From: a virus
Virus record (IMG/VR): IMGVR_UViG_3300042291_000277
Coordinates: 1 to 20,228 of that record
DNA length: 20,228 nucleotides
Reading direction: 5' to 3' (one strand)
Position 1 is the first letter of the stretch. Every line of letters starts with the position of its first letter. Of this stretch, positions 1 through 8,253 are shown in pieces. The translations under genes and the position numbers were made by a program. The notes beneath the pieces are model-generated. The model saw nothing but the letters and a program-made list of their open reading frames with translations. It had not been told where the DNA came from and searched no databases.

Positions 1-102
1 CAAAGCTACTGTTGGGCTAACATTATTTATCCCTAAACGACTATTTGCTAAATCAGCCGTTAGTATATTGGTTAAACTATATTGATTGGATATTTTTGTC
101 AT
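1..102 (-). CDS. N-terminus of a tail fibre-like protein (cut by window edge)
   Basis: This is the first 34 codons of a gene that runs off the left edge. Its ATG lies 4 bp after the stop of the large fibre gene, so it is probably co-transcribed with it. The visible protein starts MTKISNQYSL and contains LGINNVSPTVAL. This resembles the V/I-G-I-G-T-x-S-P motifs that occur three times near the C-terminus of the preceding fibre, where such motifs mark stalk segments. From this resemblance I infer a second exposed fibre or fibre-tip protein. No domain can be assigned from so short a piece. Confidence 0.6.
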   Translation of the reverse strand, partial: MTKISNQYSLTNILTADLANSRLGINNVSPTVAL

Positions 103-106
103 CTTA

Positions 107-3100
107 TTATTTGTTTTCTAATAATGTTACTTTGGCTGATAGTTCTTGTATGGCTTTTACTAAGACAGGTATAATAAATTTCTCGTTAACACGAAGTGGA
201 TTATTAATTATTGTATCTCCTATTGTAATAGAATTACCCCCAAACGATTCTATTGATTCTGGTATTACTTGTTGTACTTCTTGTGCGACAAATCCTAACA
301 TATCTTTACCATCTTCACTTGGTTCAAATCCATCTACCCAATTAAACTTAACAGGATTTAATGCTGATATAGCATTTAAACCATAAGTGGTTGTACTTAT
401 ATTTTTCTTTAATCTAATATCAGAAGCATTATAAATATTTGTTCCAGATGGTGCGCCAATACTACCATTAGTACTTATTCTCATTCTTTCACTTGCATTT
501 GCTCCTTGATCTCCTGAATATACAAATGATAATGGAGTGCTTCCAAAATAAATTTGACTTCTCCAATCGCCTGAACCATAGGTTGAAAGTTGTAATCCAA
601 ATGAATAAGTTTGCGTTCCCGTCTGTCCAGTATTAGCAGAGTTTGTATCAGTTGATAACATAAATCCTGGCTCAATTGCTTGAACATGAACTCTTTGTGC
701 AATGCTTCCTCCAATTGAACCAGTACTTGATGGGGTAAATGTTACACCATTAATCAATACTGCTTGTAATCTACTTTGTGGCGAACTTGTTCCAATACCT
801 ATACTACCATTATTTTTAAATACACCTAATTGAGTTGCTCCATCAAACCATCTAAATATATCATTTGCTCCATTTGATGTTTTTGCAATCAATGCAACTG
901 CTCCTGTACTAGTACCTTCAACTGCAACTTCAGTATGTAATCTTGCACTTGGAGTACTTGTTCCAATTCCTACGTTGCCAGTATTTAAAATACGAATTCT
1001 CTCCGTATTATTAGTTTCAAAAATTAAAGGATGATTTGTAGTTGTAGATAAAAAACTACTTGATGTGCTTGCTATTAATCTAACTTTAACTGTACTATTT
1101 TCTGCAAACAATTCTGTTGATGTAGCTGAATTAACATAAGCCCTAACACTACCAGCAACCTCTAATTTAGTTGCAGGACTTGTAGTCCCAATGCCAACAT
1201 TAGTTCCATTATCATAAATTAAACTATTTCCTATCGTACCACTTGCAGTAAATTTAGGCACATAATTAGCAGTTCCTGATCCGCTTATGCCATTAACACT
1301 TGCTGTGTAGTTAATACTTTGAACTTGGTCATTAACAGTAGAAGCAATTGTAAGAACAAATGTAGTTCCGTTAGTAGCAGTAAATTCAGAAGATGTTAAT
1401 TTAGATCCATTTACATAAACATCTAAAAGACCTACAACATATCCTCCAGTTACTGTAAATGTTGTCTGTCCTGCAGTTGCAGTAAAATCTTGAAGATTTC
1501 TTGAATTAGGATCAGCAGTTAAAGTCCAAGACCTATCAGCAGATAAATCATAGGCAGTACCGTTAATTGTTAAACTTCTTGATGTAGGAACACCACCTAA
1601 ACCTGTTAAAGTGTAAGTAGGAATATTTAAAACATTAGAAACTAATGTAGATGCTCCAGAACTTCCAGTTGTAGTTAAACTTGTAATTCTATTTGTATAA
1701 GCAGTAGTCCAGTTACTTTGAATTGCATCTGTTGGTATTGAATAACCTGCTGCATAAGTCAATGCTAATGTTCCAGAAGTTGTAATTGGAGAACCTGTAA
1801 TTGATAAACCTGTAGGAACACTTAATGCAACCGATGTAACCGTTCCAACATTAGTTGTATAGCCATCTGGATTGCTTGCTAAATAATAAGTTGAATTATC
1901 ATAAGATATTGTTGTTCCACTTATTTTAACAAAACCAGTACCACTTAAAGCATTTTGTTTGCCATTAAAAGTAGTCCAATCAGTAGAACTTAATGCACCT
2001 CTATTTGTTGCAGATGCAGTAGGTATGTTTAAGGTTATTACTGGTGTTGTAGTTCCTGTCGCAACTGAACTTGACACATCTGATCCTGTTGTACCTAATG
2101 TCAATGCAGCAACACTTGTAACCGTTCCAACACTCCAAGATCTGTCTGCAGTTAAATCATAAGCAGTGCCATTAATGGTAAGGCTTCTTGCAGCATTTGC
2201 AGGTGTATAACCTAAAACTGTTGCAATTGATTTTTTCTCCCAAAGACTTGTAGTTGTATTATAAAACAACCCATCATTATTTGTAGGTGATTGCGCAGAT
2301 ACATTATGCAGTTCATCCATCTCATAGCCGTTCTGTATGCGAACTTCTATTTGACCTAATGAAACATGGGATCTTGTAACAACTCCCACATACACTAAAT
2401 GTGCAGGGGCATATTGCTTAGTTGTAGTATATTCTCCAGCAGTAGTAGATGAAAGATATAGTTGTTGCCCTTCTGTAAATGCAGATGTATCTAAACCAAT
2501 TAAATCACCCATAACCACAACATAACCTGTTGCATTATTAGCAATATTTGCTTGACATAATCCAAAGGTCTGTGCAGATGTAGCATCACCTGTAGCAATA
2601 GCCTTGCTTACAACAGGATTATTTCCTGTCGCACCACTTATGTAAATAACCGTTCCTTTTGTTAAGGTTGCACCTGTTTGATTCCTTATAAGCCTAACTA
2701 ATGTGCCTGCTTGTCCAGCAACAGGAAAAGCAATTAAACTTCCATCACCTGCTACATATTGAGTTGTATCTCCTGTAGGATTTGGATAGTAAGTAGCAGT
2801 ATCGTAGGAAATTGTACCTGCAGTTGATTTAACAAATCCTGTGCCTGTTAAATTATTTTGCTTAGTATTTAAAGCATTCTGTAAGTCAGTTTGATTAGAC
2901 AATGTTCCTGTAATTCCACCCCATATAGTTCCAACCGTAGGGGAAACCTCGATGTATGTAGCACCAGACCAACGATAAATCTTATTGGTATCTAATGCAA
3001 CATAAATTTTACCTGTTTCCCCACTTGCAGGAAACCCTGCTAAATTAGCATATTCTAAAACGTCATCTACATAGGAAGGTAGTTGTGATGCAGGAACTAA

Positions 3101-4591
3101 ACCGCCAGAATCAAGACTTGCATATCCATTTGCTACACCTTTATATGCAGTATTCTCTGGTGTATATCCAAGAGCAGATGTAACATTGTTACTTGTAAGA
3201 GATAATGTACCACCTAATGTAAGATTTCCACTTGTTGTAACAGATCCACTTAAACTTAAACCACTAACTGTTCCTGTCCCACCTACACTTGTGACTGTTC
3301 CAACATTGCTTGTGTAACCGTTTGGATTTGTAGCATTGTATGGTGTATATCCTAAAGCAGTAGTAACATCTGAACTACTTAATGTAATAGCACCTGTTCT
3401 TGTATTAAAACTTGTAACACCACCTTGATAAGCAGGTATGTTTAAAATACCAGTAGTATTATCATAAGTAGCACTACCACTTGTCCCTGTTGTAGTTAGG
3501 CTTATGGCATTCCTTGACCTTGTATTTGTATAATATAAATTTGTGTCTTCAGTAACTAAAGCAGTTGTGTAATCTCCAGCAGTAGGAGTTATTGCACCTG
3601 TCCTTGTATTAAATGATGTAACACCACTCGCTATTGTCCAACTTCTGTTTGCAGTTAAATCATAAGTTGTTCCATTGATAGTGATTGTCCTTGCATCTGT
3701 AACAGGGGTAAACCCTAATGCAGTCGTAACATCACCACTTGTTAATGTGATTGCTCCAGTCCTTGTATTGAATGATGTTACACCACCTAAATAAGCAGGC
3801 ACATTTAAAATACCTGTTATATTGTCGTATGTTGCAGCACCCGATGTTCCTGTTGTAGTTAAACTAATTGAACTCCTTGATCTTGCATTAGTAAAATATA
3901 AGTTTGTGCCTTCAGCAACTGCAGTTGTAACTAATGATTGAAAGGTTTTATCCCCTCTATAATATTGGTTTGATGTGCCAGCAGTAATTGTTGGCTCTTT
4001 ACCATTTAATGCAGTTTGAGTTGCAGTACTTATTGGTTTGTTTAAATCAGTAGTATTATCAACATTGCCTAAACCCACCATTGATTTAGTAATACCAGAA
4101 ACAGTTCCTGTAAAAGTTGGAGATTCTAAAGGTGCTTTAGTGTCTAAGGCAGTTTGAGTTGCTGAACTAATTGGCTTATTAACATCACTTGTGTTGTCAA
4201 CATTAGATAAACCAACCATTGATTTGGTTATTCCACTAACAGTACCAGTAAATGTAGGTGATGCTAATGGTGCTTTTAAATTTAAAGCAGTTTGTAGATC
4301 AGTTTGATTGGATAAAGTACCTGTAATTGTTCCCCAAGATGTAACTGAATTAACTTGGATATAAGCAGAACCATTCCAACGATACATTAAACTTGTATCA
4401 TTAGTAATATAAAGAGTAGTTGAATCACCAACTACAGGTAATGCAGCATAACTACTTACTAAATAATAATTAGAACCGACAATATTACCCGATGTATTTG
4501 ATACATTAATTGTAACTAAATTAGGTGTTGCATTAATTTGAACATTATCCGAATTATCGGTTACTGTTATATCAATTATATCGTTAGCCAT
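107..4591 (-). CDS. Tail fibre / receptor-binding protein with C-terminal peptidase S74 chaperone domain
   Basis: 1494-residue virion protein expected to form a trimeric fibre that contacts the host surface. In order: an N-terminal adaptor (about 1-85); two tandem SPTFTGTVSGITKSMVGL repeats (about 105-195); three copies of a VTSFNTRTGAIT unit and several SLTINGTAYDL units; a conserved fibre domain (about 627-770, from VRLIRNQTGATLTKGTV to IQNGYEMDELHNVSAQSP); a TAGQTTFTVTGGY module (about 1035-1095); three G-I-G-T-x-S-P stalk motifs (about 1130, 1203 and 1262); and an S74 domain (about 1390-1494) beginning SDIRLKKNI. In characterised S74 domains, which fold as a trimeric chaperone and then release themselves, a Ser followed five residues later by Lys forms the cleavage dyad. 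Ser1390 and Lys1395 fit that spacing. The start overlaps the upstream stop by one base (TAATG). The fibre role is secure, the receptor unknown. Confidence 0.9.
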   Translation of the reverse strand: MANDIIDITVTDNSDNVQINATPNLVTINVSNTSGNIVGSNYYLVSSYAALPVVGDSTTLYITNDTSLMYRWNGSAYIQVNSVTSWGTITGTLSNQTDLQTALNLKAPLASPTFTGTVSGITKSMVGLSNVDNTSDVNKPISSATQTALDTKAPLESPTFTGTVSGITKSMVGLGNVDNTTDLNKPISTATQTALNGKEPTITAGTSNQYYRGDKTFQSLVTTAVAEGTNLYFTNARSRSSISLTTTGTSGAATYDNITGILNVPAYLGGVTSFNTRTGAITLTSGDVTTALGFTPVTDARTITINGTTYDLTANRSWTIASGVTSFNTRTGAITPTAGDYTTALVTEDTNLYYTNTRSRNAISLTTTGTSGSATYDNTTGILNIPAYQGGVTSFNTRTGAITLSSSDVTTALGYTPYNATNPNGYTSNVGTVTSVGGTGTVSGLSLSGSVTTSGNLTLGGTLSLTSNNVTSALGYTPENTAYKGVANGYASLDSGGLVPASQLPSYVDDVLEYANLAGFPASGETGKIYVALDTNKIYRWSGATYIEVSPTVGTIWGGITGTLSNQTDLQNALNTKQNNLTGTGFVKSTAGTISYDTATYYPNPTGDTTQYVAGDGSLIAFPVAGQAGTLVRLIRNQTGATLTKGTVIYISGATGNNPVVSKAIATGDATSAQTFGLCQANIANNATGYVVVMGDLIGLDTSAFTEGQQLYLSSTTAGEYTTTKQYAPAHLVYVGVVTRSHVSLGQIEVRIQNGYEMDELHNVSAQSPTNNDGLFYNTTTSLWEKKSIATVLGYTPANAARSLTINGTAYDLTADRSWSVGTVTSVAALTLGTTGSDVSSSVATGTTTPVITLNIPTASATNRGALSSTDWTTFNGKQNALSGTGFVKISGTTISYDNSTYYLASNPDGYTTNVGTVTSVALSVPTGLSITGSPITTSGTLALTYAAGYSIPTDAIQSNWTTAYTNRITSLTTTGSSGASTLVSNVLNIPTYTLTGLGGVPTSRSLTINGTAYDLSADRSWTLTADPNSRNLQDFTATAGQTTFTVTGGYVVGLLDVYVNGSKLTSSEFTATNGTTFVLTIASTVNDQVQSINYTASVNGISGSGTANYVPKFTASGTIGNSLIYDNGTNVGIGTTSPATKLEVAGSVRAYVNSATSTELFAENSTVKVRLIASTSSSFLSTTTNHPLIFETNNTERIRILNTGNVGIGTSTPSARLHTEVAVEGTSTGAVALIAKTSNGANDIFRWFDGATQLGVFKNNGSIGIGTSSPQSRLQAVLINGVTFTPSSTGSIGGSIAQRVHVQAIEPGFMLSTDTNSANTGQTGTQTYSFGLQLSTYGSGDWRSQIYFGSTPLSFVYSGDQGANASERMRISTNGSIGAPSGTNIYNASDIRLKKNISTTTYGLNAISALNPVKFNWVDGFEPSEDGKDMLGFVAQEVQQVIPESIESFGGNSITIGDTIINNPLRVNEKFIIPVLVKAIQELSAKVTLLENK
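4005..4277 (-). repeat. Tandem ~45-codon repeat in the fibre gene
   Basis: Two adjacent coding repeats lie at about 4141-4277 and 4005-4140. Each encodes SPTFTGTVSGITKSMVGL, then NVDNT, then NKPIS and ATQTAL. The proteins are nearly identical while the DNA differs at many third codon positions, so this is a conserved structural repeat rather than a fresh duplication. Such repeats are typical of phage fibre shafts. Confidence 0.75.
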
Positions 4592-4929
4592 TATCTTGTA
4601 ATTTCTTGGGTGATTGAAAATATTCCTGAAACGTATGTTTTAACCGTATTGTCGGCAAACTTAATTTCTATATCATATTCATAATCATAAACAGGTATAT
4701 CAATTATTTGTGTATTGATTCTAAATAGACCAGTAGCAGGAGATGTTATAGTAATACCAGCACTTGCTACAGATGTCAATGATAAAGCAGGTGTTGTGTC
4801 ATCTGCAGTCTTTCTTAATTGCATCCGTATAATCGCACCTGTTAGATTTTTTGCGACATTATTGATCTTCAACTCAAAGTTGACTTGATCGAATGTATCG
4901 GCTTTTATATGGCTAAAATTAAGACTCAT
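4591..4929 (-). CDS. Small beta-sandwich adaptor-like protein, upstream of the fibre
   Basis: 112-residue protein without transmembrane segments or cysteines. The sequence alternates short hydrophobic strands with polar turns: NFELKINN, GAIIRMQLRK, GITITSP, YDYEYDIEIKF, and a closing GIFSITQEIT. This pattern resembles the small beta-sandwich N-domains of baseplate/fibre adaptor proteins (BppU-like, DUF2479-like), though I infer this from pattern only. Its stop overlaps the fibre start by one base (TAATG), indicating translational coupling and a likely role in attaching or assembling the fibre. The ATG follows an A-rich leader (AATAGAAAATGAG). It could instead be a head-tail adaptor. Confidence 0.6.
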   Translation of the reverse strand: MSLNFSHIKADTFDQVNFELKINNVAKNLTGAIIRMQLRKTADDTTPALSLTSVASAGITITSPATGLFRINTQIIDIPVYDYEYDIEIKFADNTVKTYVSGIFSITQEITR

Positions 4930-4982
4930 TTTCTATTTTTTTTAAATACACCTTTAATTTCTTTACGTTTTCTTTTTTGGGT

Positions 4983-5483
4983 TTATAGCACCCAACCAAT
5001 GAAATCGGCTTCTTTACTTGGGAACACATCGGCATTACTGTTTGAGTTGTATTCTGGATATAAATTATTATTAAATGACATATAGTCAATAAATCTTCTT
5101 GTGTAAGATTGAGCAATTGATCTTTCTTTTTCTACTAAGAAATCTATTTCTGATTTATCAACATTGGAACTATTCTCGCTACCATGCTTGTAAACTCCTT
5201 TGTTTGCAATTGTATATGCTGCAAATGGTAAATATTCAACCATAGACCAATGGATTAACATAGGTTTTATATAAACATTTAGAAGCATTAAATAATTGCC
5301 TGCTAATGTATTGGCAACTATATCTGCATTTAATTTGTTAAATAAATCAGTACCTAAATAATTTTGGATATGAATGTCTTGCGCCAACTTAACCCATTGA
5401 ATAAAACTGTCTGTATCTATATTACCGTTTAAGGCAGTATATTTAATTAGTTCATCCCTACTTATAAATAATGCAGTAGCCAT
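4983..5483 (-). CDS. Putative head-tail connector protein
   Basis: 166-residue soluble protein, predominantly helical in the first 120 residues: ISRDELIKYTALNGNID, then AQDIHIQNYLGTDLFNKL, then a hydrophobic helix around YLMLLNVYIKPMLIHWSMVEYLPF. The length, the helical make-up, the aromatic C-terminus (FIGWVL) and the position 3 bp after the portal gene fit the gp6-like connector role, a ring that docks beneath the portal. The family is widespread in Bacteroidetes phages, usually as hypothetical (DUF6712-like by my recollection). The function is inferred from context and fold pattern. A 53-bp gap separates it from the next gene, with no clear signal in it. Confidence 0.6.
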   Translation of the reverse strand: MATALFISRDELIKYTALNGNIDTDSFIQWVKLAQDIHIQNYLGTDLFNKLNADIVANTLAGNYLMLLNVYIKPMLIHWSMVEYLPFAAYTIANKGVYKHGSENSSNVDKSEIDFLVEKERSIAQSYTRRFIDYMSFNNNLYPEYNSNSNADVFPSKEADFIGWVL

Positions 5484-5486
5484 ATC

Positions 5487-7232
5487 TTATTTTGGTAAAA
5501 ATCCTTTATTTGGCATATTTATTGGTTTTGTATAAACCAATTTGTTATTTGTTGGCAATATCTCACCTGCTTTTCTTGCCTGTGCAGGTGTAATTTCTAT
5601 TGATCCTTTTTTTCTTGGATCTGTAAATCTTTTATATGTTTCTCTTGTCCAGAAATGATGACAAGCACCACCTCCTTTGTATAACCATATATCATAAGTA
5701 TCTGCTCCTTTTGCTCCCCATCCCTCATTTACAGGCTTTTCACTCATGCGCATTATATCTTCTTTACGATATAACTTATTAGCAGCAGTCATTTTCTTAC
5801 AAAAGGTTCTACTTTTTTCAGTTGTATCGCCTGAATATCTATATCTTGAAATAAATAATTTGCCATCTTGTTCTGATTTAATGTCTGGTCTTGCAACTCC
5901 TGTGCTTACAAACTCATAAATCTTTGACATTAATGATTTTTTAGGGTTGTTTAATGCCTCTAATTCTGCGTCTAATTGATCTTCTATATCATGGTCAACC
6001 ATTCTACTATCAACTAATTCCCACTCGTTTAAATCAATGTCTTCCCCAAATTCTTCAACATTCAATTCATCGATATGTGAAGACAAGGCAACACCAGTTT
6101 TCTCTTGCAATTCATCTTTACTTACATTAGGATTTAAATCAATGAACTCCAATGGTTGTAAAGTTTTAAAGTAAAGATTTAAACTTATTTTATTAAATGC
6201 TAAGACCTTATCAATTCCATCAAGGAATGTATCTTGAAAATAACGAATAACCATATTATCAAATAAGGTAATTGCATTCTTTAATTCATCCGCATTAGAA
6301 CTAAAGCCACTTGCACTTGGAATACCAAATTGCAAACCACTTACAACACCATGACCTAAAAGTATCTTTGATTTGGATTCTTCTGATAAATATTCATAAT
6401 GCTTTGGTGCATCATTTAAAGGAACAGAATCAACAGTTGTTTTTTTAGTTTCATCATTGTTAAATGAAACAATAACTTTTTTACCTTTAGATCCTGTTAA
6501 ATTACTTGTAACCTGTCGTGAAATTAATTCCCTTTTTTCTTCATCTGGTATTCCATTATTAAAGTTAACAATGCTTGTTGGACTAAATCCGTTCTGAACA
6601 TCGTTAATTAAATAATCTGCTATTTCTTCTTCCAATTTAGCATAAGGAATACAACCAACATAGTCAACATTAGAATAGTATTTTTGTCCAACCGTATAAT
6701 TACCAATGTAAAGAATTTCTAAAGTCTTATCACCAAATCCAAATGCAGGAATACGTTTAGGAACAAACTTCTTTGTATCTTCCCAATTGTCAGAATAGTA
6801 ATAAGCCTCTACCTCTCCTTTGCTATTACATTTTTCTGCTCTTAAAAGTTGTACAGGAATATGTTCAACTCTAACAATTTCAGTCTTTTGCTTATTATAG
6901 ATTAATTGAAAAGCATATTGCCCCAATAACTTCAAATCAGAAATACCTTTCTTGACAACATCCTTTCTGAATAGCATAATCATTTGCGCATATTCATTCG
7001 GCTTCTTGCTTGCATCTGTAGCATCTAAACCACGACCATAAATCAACTTAACAATGTTGTTTATTACGGCATTGTTTGTTGTAGATCCATTGTACCTATC
7101 AATTAAGAATTGGAAAAAATTATTATTCTCCCCAAATTCTACCCAATTATCTCGCTTTGATTCAACAATTTTAGGTTGTGAGTATGCCTCCAACTGAATA
7201 AAATGTGAATTTAAATGATCTTTCTTATTCAT
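5487..7232 (-). CDS. Portal protein with a C-terminal Cys/His-containing extension
   Basis: 581-residue portal, the dodecameric DNA gate at the capsid vertex. Portal-like features: the N-terminal NNFFQFLIDRYNGS and AVINNIVKLIYGRGLD region; a wing/stem-like middle with LKLLGQYAFQLIYN and HIPVQLLR; and the YLSEESKSKILLGHGVVSGL and SSNADELKNAITLFDNMVI helices typical of the crown/clip part. From about residue 434 an extra domain follows, with SRTFCKKM, LYRKEDIMRM, ADTYDIWLYKGGGACHHFW (about 519-527 for the Cys-His part) and a lysine-rich tail ending NKGFLPK. This extension is not part of the canonical portal fold and may be a minor-head-protein domain fused in. Its start overlaps the upstream gene by 8 bp. 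Portal assignment is good; the tail domain function is unknown. Confidence 0.8.
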   Translation of the reverse strand: MNKKDHLNSHFIQLEAYSQPKIVESKRDNWVEFGENNNFFQFLIDRYNGSTTNNAVINNIVKLIYGRGLDATDASKKPNEYAQMIMLFRKDVVKKGISDLKLLGQYAFQLIYNKQKTEIVRVEHIPVQLLRAEKCNSKGEVEAYYYSDNWEDTKKFVPKRIPAFGFGDKTLEILYIGNYTVGQKYYSNVDYVGCIPYAKLEEEIADYLINDVQNGFSPTSIVNFNNGIPDEEKRELISRQVTSNLTGSKGKKVIVSFNNDETKKTTVDSVPLNDAPKHYEYLSEESKSKILLGHGVVSGLQFGIPSASGFSSNADELKNAITLFDNMVIRYFQDTFLDGIDKVLAFNKISLNLYFKTLQPLEFIDLNPNVSKDELQEKTGVALSSHIDELNVEEFGEDIDLNEWELVDSRMVDHDIEDQLDAELEALNNPKKSLMSKIYEFVSTGVARPDIKSEQDGKLFISRYRYSGDTTEKSRTFCKKMTAANKLYRKEDIMRMSEKPVNEGWGAKGADTYDIWLYKGGGACHHFWTRETYKRFTDPRKKGSIEITPAQARKAGEILPTNNKLVYTKPINMPNKGFLPK

Positions 7233-7575
7233 AGAATATTATTGAATCTGTATTGCTTGTGTATGTACCTGAATTAACAGAATAAGTATCTGGAATTTGA
7301 TTGGTACAAAAAACCTTAATGTTATTTACAAGGTGATAATCTAACTTATTATTGATTACCCCATAGTATTTGATTTTAAAAGAATAGAAATGCCCTTCTT
7401 CTAAATCAAAAACCATTTTGAAAGTACTAAAAAAACTTTTCTTCTTGCAATTTATCTTGTAAGATGTTTCAACATTAGTTGTTTCATTCTTAATAAATAG
7501 ATAATTGGCATCATTTAATCTTGTAGGTATAAATGATACTTCTTGATTGCTTGCAGAAGATTTTAAAACGATCAT
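7225..7575 (-). CDS. Small beta-rich protein preceding the portal, function unknown
   Basis: 116-residue protein, not recognised. It has alternating hydrophobic and polar stretches (YLFIKNETTN, FKMVFDLEEGHFYSFKIKYYG, HLVNNIKVFCTN), suggesting a beta-sandwich, and ends NTDSIIFYE. It is the first gene after the terminator and promoter-like motif at 7581-7640, and it overlaps the portal start by 8 bp, so it should be translated with the portal. The context suggests a head-tail junction or minor head protein. Nothing in the sequence proves this. Confidence 0.55.
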   Translation of the reverse strand: MIVLKSSASNQEVSFIPTRLNDANYLFIKNETTNVETSYKINCKKKSFFSTFKMVFDLEEGHFYSFKIKYYGVINNKLDYHLVNNIKVFCTNQIPDTYSVNSGTYTSNTDSIIFYE

Positions 7576-7580
7576 AGTGT

Positions 7581-7604
7581 ATAAACGTAAAAAAGTAGTT
7601 TTGT
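7581..7604 (-). promoter_or_regulatory. Promoter-like motif ACAAAA-N9-TACGTTTAT, copy 1
   Basis: On the minus strand ACAAAA, nine bases, then TACGTTTAT, ending six bases before the ATG of the 116-residue gene. The same bipartite motif with identical spacing occurs at 11353-11376 and 13058-13081. TACGTTTA matches the Bacteroidetes -7 element TAnnTTTG except at the last base, but no -33 TTTG is visible at the usual distance, so ACAAAA may be a phage-specific element. It lies just downstream of a terminator, the right place to restart transcription for portal and fibre genes. Function is inferred. Confidence 0.6.
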
Positions 7605-7616
7605 TTTCTTTTTAAC

Positions 7617-7640
7617 GAAAAAAGGAGGCATCTGCCTCCT
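7617..7640 (-). terminator. Rho-independent terminator after the tail tube-like gene
   Basis: On the minus strand AGGAGGCA-GA-TGCCTCCT forms a perfect 8-bp GC-rich inverted repeat (or 7 bp with a 4-base loop), followed directly by six T residues. It lies 27 bp after the stop of the 175-residue gene and just before the promoter-like motif, so it would end a transcript carrying the tube gene. Confidence 0.88.
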
Positions 7641-7667
7641 AATTTCAACCCAAACAAACAAAATTTA

Positions 7668-8195
7668 TTAAACTCCAGATGTAACCGTTACGCCAGCAGC
7701 AGTTAAAGTAGTTGTTATAAAGTTTGCAGGTACTGGTTCTTCGCCTACAATTGTTAAAGTGTAACCAGACATATCGCCCATTGCTGCACCTGTAACTATT
7801 GTACCTCCTGTAACATCAAGACCATTTTTTAAACCACAATAGAAAAGGTTTCCATTGTTATCTTCAACGATTGCTTGTGGTCTACCAAAGGCAAGCAATT
7901 TGATTTGCCTATGATCTTTAATTGTTAATTGCTTTAAACTTAAATTTAAAGTTTGCGTAAAAAAAGTAGTTCCGTTTTCACGAGATGAATTAATCGTTTG
8001 CTCAAATGAACTTGATCCTTTCAAATCATATTTAAATCCGATTGGAGTCCCTGCAATAGCAGAAATAGCATCTGTGTTAGTTACATCATAAGTAACACCA
8101 GTTGCATCCCCTTCAGTCATGAAATAAACTGCTTTTAATCCACCAACACTTGTTTTGCAGGGTTCTAATCTCCCCAAAGAAATATCGCAAGGCAT
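7668..8195 (-). CDS. Putative major tail tube protein
   Basis: 175-residue virion protein beginning MPCDISLGRLEPCK. Other features are a DLKGSSSFEQTINSSREN segment, a FFTQTLNLSLKQLT strand pair, KLLAFGRPQAIVEDNNGN, and GTIVTGAAMGDMSGYTLTI near the end. I recognise the family as common in Bacteroidetes phages and likely to be the tail tube, because of its beta-rich make-up, its length and the abundance implied by its private terminator (7617-7640). Two cysteines near the N-terminus (residues 3 and 13) are of unknown role. It lies between capsid and portal genes rather than with the other tail genes, so a head decoration protein is the main alternative. A terminator directly upstream implies read-through or an unseen promoter. 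Confidence 0.6.
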   Translation of the reverse strand: MPCDISLGRLEPCKTSVGGLKAVYFMTEGDATGVTYDVTNTDAISAIAGTPIGFKYDLKGSSSFEQTINSSRENGTTFFTQTLNLSLKQLTIKDHRQIKLLAFGRPQAIVEDNNGNLFYCGLKNGLDVTGGTIVTGAAMGDMSGYTLTIVGEEPVPANFITTTLTAAGVTVTSGV

Positions 8196-8215
8196 ATTGA
8201 TTGAATTTAAAAGTT

Positions 8216-8246
8216 AAAAATAAGCACCCCAAATTAATGAGGTGCT
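8216..8246 (-). terminator. Terminator-like hairpin after the major capsid gene
   Basis: On the minus strand AGCACC and GGTGCT (8241-8246 and 8223-8228) form a 6-bp stem with a 12-base loop, followed by TTATTTTTAA. It starts 8 bp after the capsid stop. The stem is weaker than that at 7617-7640, so partial read-through into the tube gene is plausible. Confidence 0.7.
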
Positions 8247-8253
8247 ATTTATT

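Noticed and set aside
45-386. Plus-strand ORF of 113 codons at the left end
   Set aside because: It lies antisense to the S74 domain of the fibre gene, which is strongly supported.
481-714. Minus-strand 77-codon ORF within the fibre gene
   Set aside because: Alternative frame inside a well supported coding region, with no sign of its own start signal or conservation.
3340-4290. Regularly spaced repeats suggestive of a CRISPR-like array
   Set aside because: The repeats are in frame, encode fibre shaft motifs, vary at third codon positions and have no fixed short repeat/spacer geometry.
4919-5116. Minus-strand 65-codon ORF bridging the connector and the 112-residue gene, with a Lys-rich end
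   Set aside because: It overlaps the connector gene in another frame for most of its length, and only about 53 bp lie in free sequence. The Lys-rich end follows from A-rich non-coding DNA. A short gene starting near 5030 cannot be excluded but lacks support.
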